From contig JAWKTK010000029.1 of the NCBI GenBank assembly GCA_041399205.1, forward strand, positions 1-64,000: 64,000 nt of DNA. Reading direction: 5' to 3'. The DNA is from JAGQOZ01 sp041399205. GTDB lineage: Bacteria; Planctomycetota; Planctomycetia; Pirellulales; Pirellulaceae. Each line of letters opens with the position of its first letter. Position 1 is the first letter of the stretch. Positions 38,901 to 46,065 of the stretch are shown one piece after another. Position numbers and translations under genes: made by a program. The notes under the pieces are model-generated. The model ran no database searches and was not told the origin of the DNA. It saw nothing but the letters and a program-made list of their open reading frames with translations.

Positions 38901-39304
38901 AAACTGGCCGAATAATCTCGGTCCAAAGGAGCCACTTCCACGCGGACTTGCGTAGTCGCTTCGCCAAACTGAAACGTCAAGAAGGCGCTGCCCGCTTGCA
39001 CCGGTCGCAGCAGCCGTTGGGGCGAAACCGAGACGCATTCGGGAGTTTGGTCTAAGGTTGCTAACCGAGTGAGATCGATGGATTCGCCCGATGCCAACGT
39101 ACCGGTGATTAAAATCTGAGCCGACTGAAACGGCTGTTCGAAGCGAATCGTTTCCGCCGGCCACGCTTGGATGCTGACTAACTGCAAACCGTCAGGAAGC
39201 CGTTCTGAGGACGAAGATTCCGCGGCCACGCTCCAGGCCACGCTTGCCAGCCACAGGGTGATGCCAACGATGCGGATGATGCCATTCGAGTACATTGTTT
39301 GCAT
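35978..39304 (-). CDS. DUF1549/DUF1553 protein with Ig-like and cytochrome-like N-terminus
   Basis: A 1,108-residue protein. The ATG at 39304 has aagg about 10 bases upstream; an ATG at 39322 lacks a site. A signal peptide (residues about 1-29) is followed by a Big-like domain. A heme-type motif (MGCNMGTCHGAKDGQNGFKL) and a second Ig-like stretch come next. DUF1549 spans about 340-540 (FIRRIYLDLTGLPPSADVVR; CNKCHDHPFERWTQDQYYNM) and DUF1553 about 580-830 (RLWGYLTGVGLIEPIDDIRA, NPELLNALTKDFIASGFD). The C-terminal 250 residues resemble a discoidin-like beta domain, ending LTGMQDIAWALINNPAFLFN, which closes many family members. It lies 82 bases downstream of a WD40/PSCyt1 gene in one operon; the usual DUF1501 partner is missing here. 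Confidence 0.9.
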   Translation of the reverse strand: MQTMYSNGIIRIVGITLWLASVAWSVAAESSSSERLPDGLQLVSIQAWPAETIRFEQPFQSAQILITGTLASGESIDLTRLATLDQTPECVSVSPQRLLRPVQAGSAFLTFQFGEATTQVRVEVAPLDRDYSASFVKDVAPALSKMGCNMGTCHGAKDGQNGFKLSLRGYDFLYDHRALTDDIGSRRFNRAAPDQSLMLLKASGGVAHVGGQLTKPGDARYELLRSWIADGCQLDLGAPRVSKIELFPANPILPRAGIKQQIAVMATYTDGSVKDVTADAFVESGNIEILEADKAGLISVLRRGEAPVLVRYEGAYAATTITIMGDRSGFQWQQPPTNNYIDELVYQKLQRVKILPSGLCSDDEFIRRIYLDLTGLPPSADVVRAFLADERESWIKRNECIDRLVGNREFVTHWTNKWSDMLQVNRKFLGEAGAVALREWIREAVATNMPYDEFAYEILTATGSTLENPAAAYWKVLREPDVAMENTTHLFLSVRFNCNKCHDHPFERWTQDQYYNMTAFFAQVGRKEDPAFAGQKIGGSAVESATPLVEVIYDANQGETKHDRTGEIVAPSFPYQHDYLQHDTDSRRHELAAWLTSSQNRYFAKAYVNRLWGYLTGVGLIEPIDDIRAGNPATNPELLNALTKDFIASGFDVQQMIKAICRSRTYQHSVATNRWNEDDLINYSHAIPRRLPAEVLFDTIHAAAGSPSKIAGLPVGLRAAEIPDAGIKLEFLDDFGKPARESSCECERSSGVVLGPIMKLVNGPTVANAIGSPDSQIAKLVADNRNDSQVIEELFLRFLARPPHTGELQVCLATLEAAQTDATAAENARDQILSQLAAKQAEWEASVGKPVVWTSVSEAVASSEQRAEFRTLDDGSILVSGERQKDVYEIEFTTELSQVGGFQLELLPHESLASGGPGRADNGNVVLSEFTADVLAANGDVMESCQLQKASAAFSQDGWPVAGAIDGNLATGWAIMPEFGKAHTATFALASPVNIPDGGRLRIRLSQQYPDGKHNIGRFRIAVTDATNPLDGDAIPQAVREALQVEASERTAEQNQQIADHVRSIYSELDEGLKSLQMRIQQAEQYRLTGMQDIAWALINNPAFLFNR

Positions 39305-39386
39305 GATTGATTTGCCTTGCATGGTTGCTAACGGTCGATTTTGCTTGGAATCGCGTAAGAGAACAAAGATCGCCTTGTGGTTGTGG

Positions 39387-40829
39387 TTACTTCTGTGCGA
39401 CGTCGTTTTTTTCGATGATCACGGGCGTAATTTTTCGAATCAGTTTGCCGGTAGCCGATTCGTGCAGAAAGACGTCTCCAGCAAACCCGCCCGACGCGAC
39501 GAAGCGGCCGTCTGGGCTGAAGGCACAAGCGTAAATCGCGCCGGAAGTGTCTTCCATTTCTGCCAGTTTGGAACCATCTTCCGTCTTGTAAACAAAGACG
39601 TTGCCGGCGCCGTTCATGCTGCTACCAGCGACAATCAGTGCGCCGTCGTTGCTGAAGGAAGTATCGAAGATGCGTCCGGGAATTTCTGGATACGCTTTGA
39701 TCAAGTTAAAGTCGTCGCCGATTTTACGATCCTGTTCACGAAACATGCGATACACTTTGGGCACGCCGTCCGCACCGCCGATCAGTAATTCGTTCTTGGT
39801 CGGGTGGCGGTCCACGGCATGCAGGCCACCCTTTAATGCGCCCGGTGTAATACTGGTGATGTTGTCAATAAAGCGTTCCGTTTCCACTTCGATTAGTTTC
39901 ATCGATCGGTCGCGGCTCACCGACACCACATGTTTGCCATCCACCGCAAACACGGTATCCAGCACCCAATCATTGTGTGCACCGTTGAATAAGACTTGTT
40001 CGCCGGTTGCCGCCTTGATCGCTCGGACAGAATTATCAGGGCAACCAAAGGCCACCAAAGTTCCGTCGGGTGACCAGCTGGCGCCGTAGCAGGTGTCGTA
40101 AGAAAGGGAACGAGCTAGTTCGAGCGAACGGTCGGCCACATTCCAGATCTGGACTTCACCTAGTCGACCGGGCGAACCACCGACGACTGCCAAGCGTTTG
40201 GAATCAGGCGAAAACGCGGCCGATTCGATCCGTTCGGACATGCCAATTAATCGTCCAGTCAACGAATCGGATTGTGACAGCAGTTTGTCCATATCATGCA
40301 AGACCACTTCGTGATAACCACTGACGGCCAACGTCTTGCCGTCGCCGGAAAACGCAATCGCCGTGATGACGGGCTTGGCGGCATAGACCGGAGGATGGTC
40401 TTGATCGAATTGTTGCTGGGACGAAGCGGGCGTGTCATCGATTGCGCCTTGTTCAATCCATTGTCGAATGGTCTGAATCTGCGATTCGGAAAGCGGGTCG
40501 GCATCTTTGGGCATTTCGGCCGTTCCGTCAGATACGGTAATCAGCCCCAGTAAATAACTGGCGTTTGGATCATGGGGCACAATCGCGGCGTCGCCACTTT
40601 CGCCTCCGGCTAACATGGCCGCGTAGTTGGTCATGATGTATTCACCACGAGCCTTCGCCGGTTGATGACAGCCTTGGCAATGTGCTTGAAAAATTGGACG
40701 CACATCTTTCCAGTAACTGACACCAGCCGCAGCAGGCGTTTCTACAGCCAGCGCCGCAGGCGACAAGTAACAAAGACTCGACACAAATGTCAAACAGAAC
40801 AACGTGCGCAGCGAGACAGATCGGAGCAT
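39387..40829 (-). CDS. PSCyt1 cytochrome c-like domain with WD40 propeller
   Basis: A 480-residue protein. A signal peptide (CLTFVSSLCYLSPAALAVE) leads to a PSCyt1 domain with heme motif CQGCH (residue about 51), then EYIMTNYAAMLAGGESGD and EMPKDADPLSESQIQTIRQW. From about residue 145 to the end there are seven WD40-like blades (IAFSGDGKTLAVSG, AFSPDSKRLAVVGG, SWSPDGTLVAFGC, AFSPDGRFVASGG). PSCyt1-WD40 genes are normally the first gene of planctomycete operons that continue with DUF1549/DUF1553 and DUF1501; here the DUF1549/DUF1553 gene follows. Presumably periplasmic and heme-binding. No partner or reaction is known. Confidence 0.9.
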   Translation of the reverse strand: MLRSVSLRTLFCLTFVSSLCYLSPAALAVETPAAAGVSYWKDVRPIFQAHCQGCHQPAKARGEYIMTNYAAMLAGGESGDAAIVPHDPNASYLLGLITVSDGTAEMPKDADPLSESQIQTIRQWIEQGAIDDTPASSQQQFDQDHPPVYAAKPVITAIAFSGDGKTLAVSGYHEVVLHDMDKLLSQSDSLTGRLIGMSERIESAAFSPDSKRLAVVGGSPGRLGEVQIWNVADRSLELARSLSYDTCYGASWSPDGTLVAFGCPDNSVRAIKAATGEQVLFNGAHNDWVLDTVFAVDGKHVVSVSRDRSMKLIEVETERFIDNITSITPGALKGGLHAVDRHPTKNELLIGGADGVPKVYRMFREQDRKIGDDFNLIKAYPEIPGRIFDTSFSNDGALIVAGSSMNGAGNVFVYKTEDGSKLAEMEDTSGAIYACAFSPDGRFVASGGFAGDVFLHESATGKLIRKITPVIIEKNDVAQK

Positions 40830-41144
40830 ACGATCAACTTCCAGGGCGGGAGGAATAACCTGTGGGACGGAGTGCTAAGGGGCATGTCGGCGGAGTTGCT
40901 GGTTGGTAGTGGCGGCTTTAGCCGAAAGCCGCCGTATGGTGGCCAAGTCGGCTGGCGCCTTCTTCCGGTAAAGGCCGTGCTACAAACATGGCCAATTGCC
41001 GCGTCACCTCGTCCACGACGCCTATGACTATACACCAACTGCCAGGCCAAATTCAACAATTCGTTGGTATTGTGGCACATTGGTGTGGTTCGAACCCGAA
41101 TTCGATCGGTTCGAACAAGATCTTTCAGCTCAGAAGGCTTGGCA
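40830..41144. other. Intergenic stretch with hairpin and a stray 33-bp-array fragment
   Basis: No gene. It contains the perfect hairpin GGCGGCTTT-AGCCG-AAAGCCGCC (40911-40933) and a 19-base match to the unit of the tandem array at 46.2 kb (41002-41020, listed separately). Confidence 0.6.
41002..41020 (-). repeat. Isolated fragment of the 33-bp repeat unit
   Basis: cgtcacctcgtccacgacg is the exact reverse complement of 46204-46222 inside the 33-bp array. Nineteen identical bases are not expected by chance in 64 kb. Confidence 0.75.
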
Positions 41145-42449
41145 TCACGATTCGTCCGCAAGGCAGACCAAGTATTCTTGCCGCACGTCACCTTCTTGTA
41201 CGGCAAATCGCTGATAAATCTTGCCGCCGCAAATGGCCGGCGAAGCGAAGACGATATCGCCCAGCTTGTTCTGGCTGACTTGTTGAAACGCTTCCGGATG
41301 GGCCTTGAAGATGAACGTTTCGCCCGCTTCGTTGGTCGCGTAAATCAAGTCATTTACCAACACGCACGAACTGCTGAACGTTCCGCCCAGGCGGTGCTTC
41401 CACTGTTCTTGGCCGTCCGAGGTGCGCCAACACATGGCAATGCCAGCGTCCAGAGTGGCATACAGGTAACCGTCCTTTTCGATCATCGACGGCACGTAGA
41501 CTCGAGTGCCATTGGTCCAGGTTACTTTCTTCGAACCGTCAGCTTCAATCGCCGCCAGATGATTGGTTGGATAGCCGCCGCTGGAAAAGATACGCTGGCC
41601 ATCCGTGATAGTCGAAGTGACACATTCCGTAGTGGCTCCTTCCATTTCCCAATTGGTCGCTCCGGTTTCTGGATTCAAACTGGTGACCAATTCACAGCCA
41701 GTGAAGACCAATTGCGTCTTGCCTGCGGCCGTCAAAATTACTGGCGACGCATAGTTAGGCAGCTCCGGGCGATCGCGTTTCCAAATCACTTCTCCATCCG
41801 TGCGGCGAAACGCACAGATCGCTCCGCCACTTTTGTTGTCGGCCGAAACAATCACCGCGTCGCCGTAAATCGCAGGCGACGATCCATAACCTTGATGGAT
41901 CACGTAGTCACAGATTTTTTGTTGCCACAAGCGCTGACCGTCCAGATCCAGCGCCGACGTGTAGGCCGCACCATTAGATACAAAGTTGATGAATAGTCGA
42001 GAACCATCGCAGGCCACGGTGGAAGAAGCTTGCGTGGCCTTGGTGTTTAGTTTCTCCGGAAACGGACCTTGATGGAGTTGCGTTTGCCACAGCGGTTTGC
42101 CGGTGGTTCGCTAGAAAAAGAGCACCGATTGCGTTTCCTGTTGCGGGTCCGAAGTCGCCAAGAAAATGCGGTCGCCAACCACCGTGGGCGAACCATGTCC
42201 CTTGCCTGGCACAGGGACTTTCCACTGGATGTTCTGCGAATCGGACCACGTGGTGGGCGGCGCTGGCTGCGAATTCGCATGCCCATTCCGCTGCGGTCCT
42301 CGCCACCAAGGCCAATCTTGTTCGCTCATGCCCAGCTGTTGCGGTGTCGGCGCCGGTGCAGGATCGGCAGCGATCACGGCTGGCACAGCGCCCGCCAGAA
42401 GAAGCAACCCTATCAAGCGAACGACCGTAACCGATAAATTCCAATTCAC
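41145..42449 (-). pseudogene. PQQ-type beta-propeller protein with in-frame stop
   Basis: A 434-codon gene from GTG at 42449 (site ttgaggtttcgc upstream), with a signal peptide (LIGLLLLAGAVPAVIAADP) and BamB/PQQ-like blades: WPWWRGPQRNGHANS, GHGSPTVVGDRIFLATSD, GKPLWQTQLHQGPFPE, CDGSRLFINFVSNGAAYTSA, SSPAIYGDAVIVSADNKSGG. One TAG at 42113-42111 interrupts it, between TQSVLFF and RTTGKPLW; the frame is the same on both sides, so a single substitution (for example TAT to TAG) restores the gene. As written, two pieces remain: 42111-42449 and 41145-42017 (from an internal ATG). The family sits in the periplasm; its substrate is unknown. A recent mutation, a sequence error and readthrough are all possible. 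Confidence 0.82.
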
Positions 42450-43072
42450 GCGAAACCTCAATAGAAAACAAAACTCGTTCCGGAACACAACCATTCGCCG
42501 ATTTTCAAACCGCGTTGCTTCTGGGTAATTCAAATTGTGACCTGTTACGGAGCACGAATCAACGGCGAGGGTCAATGTCATTGGCGAGTGGCTTTTGTGG
42601 CTCTTTGGTGACACGGCACCCGCTCTGACCCCTACTTTGGCAGTCCGAAACGGCCTTTGTGCATGGCACCAGCCATGGATTTGTGTGCATGGCACCAAAC
42701 ATGCACACAAAGTGCAAAATGCAAAATGCAAAATGCAAAATGCAAAATGCATGGCGCCTATTCTGACATGGCAATCTGCATTTCTCATTACGCTTGTTCG
42801 TAGCGCGAAACGTAAGGGTGCGCCTTGGCGATGTGCTAGCACTAGTGTGATTGCCGTGTTTGTTGCTCTGCGTAGACGAGGCAATATGCGAAGCAAGGGT
42901 GTGGTTTGCCTGTTCAGTGGAACGCGCTGAGCTGTTAATTTTTGCGGATTATTCTTGATCTGAAGGTCGCAGAAAGTCGATTAGCCTGTTGACGAAGATT
43001 TTGTTTAAAGCGTTCCGGCCGAACCGATCGGCGTGGAACGAAGGCAAGTTTTACCTTTGAGGGAGCGAACCG
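42450..43072. other. Intergenic stretch with heptamer repeat
   Basis: No gene. It contains five tandem gcaaaat heptamers (42714-42750) and two copies of gtgcatggcacca (42658 and 42682). It must carry the divergent promoters of the propeller gene and the BBP7 gene. Confidence 0.6.
42714..42750. repeat. Heptamer microsatellite (gcaaaat x5)
   Basis: Five perfect tandem copies followed by a partial unit. Confidence 0.9.
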
Positions 43073-44782
43073 GTGTCGAGGATCTGCAAGCATATCCGGT
43101 TTTTCATGCTGGGATTGTCCGTGGCGGCGACCGTGAGTCCGGCGTGGGGTCAGTTGCGTTTTGCTGATAGCCCTGTGCTTTCACCCCAGAATCAACCGGC
43201 CAAGACCGATTCCGGTCCCATGATGACTCTGCGAGATTCGCAGGTGCCGGTGAATCAACCGCAAGCGGTGTGGGAGCAGCATGACGCTACCAACGCTGGT
43301 GCGCTGATTCAACTACCGGCCGATGCCAATTCGGTGCCAGCTGATTTTCAGTCGCCAGCACCGTTGGCGGGCAGCGTGCCAGCGGAAAGTCAGCCGCCAC
43401 TGATCTCGGATTCGCAAGTCCAGCCTTCGCAGTTTACGGATTTGGATCCGCAAGTTCCGTCGGCGGTCAATGAAGGTTCGCTGGTCGTGCCGAACGCGTC
43501 GCCATCCCTGCCGCCGCCAGTTTCGCCCGAACTTTCATCGGCTCTGAATTCAGTGACCGGTGGAGGCGAATATGCCGAATCGTTGCCAGCAACCGACGCC
43601 ATTTCTGCCTATCCCGGCGAAGAAACGATGGTGCCGATGTCGGACGGATTTGTCAGCCAATTTGAAGCACCTTTGCCAACCAGCGGTTCGCCCATGTTCT
43701 TTTCCACCGGCGATTGGTTTCGCCGAGGAATCTGGTATTCACAAACCGAAGCCGTCATGATGCTGAAAACAGAAGTGACGGACTTGTTGTATGGTGCAGA
43801 CCAGTCGCTCAGTACTATCGGAGACCGACCGACATTGAATTCAATCGATGCGGCGTTCACGTACGAACCGGGAGCTCGTCTGACGCTGGGGCGATTCCTA
43901 GGCCAGGACACTCGGAACCGAGATCATTCGATCGAATTCGTCTTCCTTGGCTTGTTCGATTATGCTGGGTTCGCAGAACTACAAAGCACCGCCAGTGACC
44001 GGTTGCAGACCGCAATTGGTCCATCTGACTACATTCAATTTGGCGAGGCGGCATTTGGAAGTCAGCTCGCTCCAATCCTAAACACAGGTGTCTCCAACGA
44101 TACATTTGTCGACGGGTTTACGTTGACCAATCGCCAGACGTTGACGTATCAATCCAGTTTTGACAATTATGAAATCAATTATCGATTGGGCGGACGGCCT
44201 CCACGAGACCGCATTGCATTGCAACCCAATGGGACTTGGGTTCGCCATGCGTCGTCCAGCCGCATTCGTTCAGGTATTCTTGGTTTCCGTGCCGTATCGT
44301 TGAATGACTACATGCGGTACACCGGCGAATCGATCACTCGTACCAATCACGGCGAATACGAAGTCAAGACCAGGAATATGATGGCAGGTATCCAGTTGGG
44401 CGGTAGCCTTCAAGAGAATTACGGCGACTGGAGCTGGGGCTTGAACTTCAAAACGGCCGGCTTAGTCAACTTTGCGAATCGAGTGAGTCGACTCGACACA
44501 ACCTTGGGGCTTACGTCAAACGGCGCGCCTGTTATCGACAGACAAATTCGACGCGAAGACGTCCAGGACGAATATTTAACCGTGCTGATTGAAGCTGGAC
44601 TGGGCAGCACATATCAATTTCGGCCGAATCTCGTCGGTCGCCTCTCCTACGATTTCATGTACCTAACCGGTATCGCCAATGCTCCGGAAAACATGGATCT
44701 GGGAGCCACTTTTCCCAAGCTAAATTTAACAGGCGACGCGTTTTACCACGGGTTGTCGGTCGGCGTCGAAATGTTGTGGTAA
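43073..44782 (+). CDS. BBP7-family outer-membrane beta-barrel protein
   Basis: A 569-residue protein from GTG at 43073, preceded by gagggagcgaaccg. A signal peptide (FFMLGLSVAATVSPAWGQ) is followed by a Pro/Ser/Gln-rich low-complexity region (about 25-195). From about residue 200 to the end, amphipathic beta strands alternate with aromatic residues (GIWYSQTEAVMMLKTEV, FTYEPGARLTLGRFLG, HSIEFVFLGLFDYAGFAEL, FDNYEINYRLGG, YRPNLVGRL-type strands). The final strand is YHGLSVGVEMLW, ending in an aromatic residue as in outer-membrane barrels. This matches planctomycete BBP7 proteins. It was probably called a porin-like protein in related genomes; transported solute unknown. Confidence 0.82.
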   Translation: MSRICKHIRFFMLGLSVAATVSPAWGQLRFADSPVLSPQNQPAKTDSGPMMTLRDSQVPVNQPQAVWEQHDATNAGALIQLPADANSVPADFQSPAPLAGSVPAESQPPLISDSQVQPSQFTDLDPQVPSAVNEGSLVVPNASPSLPPPVSPELSSALNSVTGGGEYAESLPATDAISAYPGEETMVPMSDGFVSQFEAPLPTSGSPMFFSTGDWFRRGIWYSQTEAVMMLKTEVTDLLYGADQSLSTIGDRPTLNSIDAAFTYEPGARLTLGRFLGQDTRNRDHSIEFVFLGLFDYAGFAELQSTASDRLQTAIGPSDYIQFGEAAFGSQLAPILNTGVSNDTFVDGFTLTNRQTLTYQSSFDNYEINYRLGGRPPRDRIALQPNGTWVRHASSSRIRSGILGFRAVSLNDYMRYTGESITRTNHGEYEVKTRNMMAGIQLGGSLQENYGDWSWGLNFKTAGLVNFANRVSRLDTTLGLTSNGAPVIDRQIRREDVQDEYLTVLIEAGLGSTYQFRPNLVGRLSYDFMYLTGIANAPENMDLGATFPKLNLTGDAFYHGLSVGVEMLW

Positions 44783-44819
44783 CATTCGCGAAAAAGTCGC
44801 TCGCAAGACAGCTAACGCG

Positions 44820-44849
44820 AACGGCCAAGCGGTTGCTTGGCCGTTTTCT
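44820..44849 (+). terminator. Terminator after the BBP7 gene
   Basis: A perfect stem ACGGCCAAGC-GGTT-GCTTGGCCGT is followed by TTTTCT, 38 bases after the stop. It lies between convergent genes. Confidence 0.85.
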
Positions 44850-46065
44850 ATTCGGTTCGGCACAGTCGTCCTAACATGACATAGCCGGGCACCAAGCACA
44901 GCGTCACGATACCAATCATGTGCCACGGCAGCGAAGGGCTGACCGCGTACAGACTGGTTCCCAAAATTGGCGCGACCACATGGGACACCGAAAACGACAT
45001 GGTATACAGTCCCATATATTCACCTCGATTCCGATTGTGCGACCGACTAGCGGCGAACGTGGCCGAATAGGGCCCCCACAGCATTTCTCCTAAGGTCCAA
45101 ACCAGCACGCTGCAGCAGGCCCAGATAACGGAATGGCCCCAGGGCATCAGTGCGAATCCAAGTCCAATCAGACCCACGCCGACTGCCAACACATTGGCCG
45201 CTCGGAAGCGACGCATGAAATGCGTCAGCAACATTTCAAACGCCACAATGACCAATGTGTTCAGCGTCATCAGGCTCCCAATTTGGAATTCCTGCAGACC
45301 GTATCTTTCGCGCAAGTACATGGGGAACGTACTGAGCAGCTGGAAGAACACGATGCCGGTGACCAGATTTAACGCCAAAAATTGGACGTAAATTCGATCG
45401 TGCCATGGTTTTCCTGTGCGGATGGACGACGATTCTGTGTCACCGTCGGACGTGTCGCTGACGCAGGATTCGTTGCCAAAGTTGCCTGCAAAAAATCGCC
45501 ACGTCAGGCAACCCGAAACGAACGCGGCAGCGGCGTTGACCCAAAACAAGAAACGATAATCGATCCCCGCCAACCAGCCTCCAACGACGGGGCCGATTGA
45601 CATGCCCAAATTCACAGCCAGCCGGTTTAGCGCCATGGCCTTGGGGTGCAACGACGTAGGGCTCAGCAACGTGGTGGCGGTCATTGCAGCGGGCCGAACC
45701 GCTTCCGCAAGCAAGCTCCACGCCAGCAACGCGCCGGCAATGGTCATGGGCGAATGGCAAAGCGGCACCAAAACATAAGCAGGAATGCTCAGCAGGAACG
45801 AACCAATGATCACTCGAATCGGCCCGTATCGCCCCACCAAACGTCCTCCGAAATACGTCCCGCCAATGGCACCAACTCCATAGACGGACAAGAGCGTGCC
45901 GGTGGACGTTTCGGAATAACCGAGCTGTTTGGTGAGATACAGAGCCAAGAAGGGCAGTGCCATACTTCCGCAGCGATTGACCAGCAGGACCAGTGCCAAC
46001 AACCATAACGGTTTGGACAAGCCAGAATATGATTCGCGGAAATAGCGGGCAACTCGCAACAGCAT
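44848..46065 (-). CDS. MFS transporter
   Basis: A 405-residue protein when started at the ATG at 46065 (MLLRVARYFRESYSGLSKP), the natural N-terminus of a major-facilitator protein; the same frame continues upstream (see the 1,888-codon entry). Twelve hydrophobic segments are visible in two halves separated by a polar loop (about 205-230, CVSDTSDGDTESSSIR). The MFS loop 2-3 signature appears as GGRLVGRYGPIRVI, and RYGLQEFQIGSLMTL marks the second half. The sequence style resembles MdtH/YajR-type efflux proteins. Substrate cannot be told. No regulator is adjacent, and the nearest upstream element is the 33-bp tandem array. Confidence 0.85.
   Translation of the reverse strand: MLLRVARYFRESYSGLSKPLWLLALVLLVNRCGSMALPFLALYLTKQLGYSETSTGTLLSVYGVGAIGGTYFGGRLVGRYGPIRVIIGSFLLSIPAYVLVPLCHSPMTIAGALLAWSLLAEAVRPAAMTATTLLSPTSLHPKAMALNRLAVNLGMSIGPVVGGWLAGIDYRFLFWVNAAAAFVSGCLTWRFFAGNFGNESCVSDTSDGDTESSSIRTGKPWHDRIYVQFLALNLVTGIVFFQLLSTFPMYLRERYGLQEFQIGSLMTLNTLVIVAFEMLLTHFMRRFRAANVLAVGVGLIGLGFALMPWGHSVIWACCSVLVWTLGEMLWGPYSATFAASRSHNRNRGEYMGLYTMSFSVSHVVAPILGTSLYAVSPSLPWHMIGIVTLCLVPGYVMLGRLCRTE

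Noticed and set aside
41040..41115. tRNA suggested by ggttcgaaccc
   Set aside because: No acceptor stem, anticodon arm or CCA end can be folded around it.
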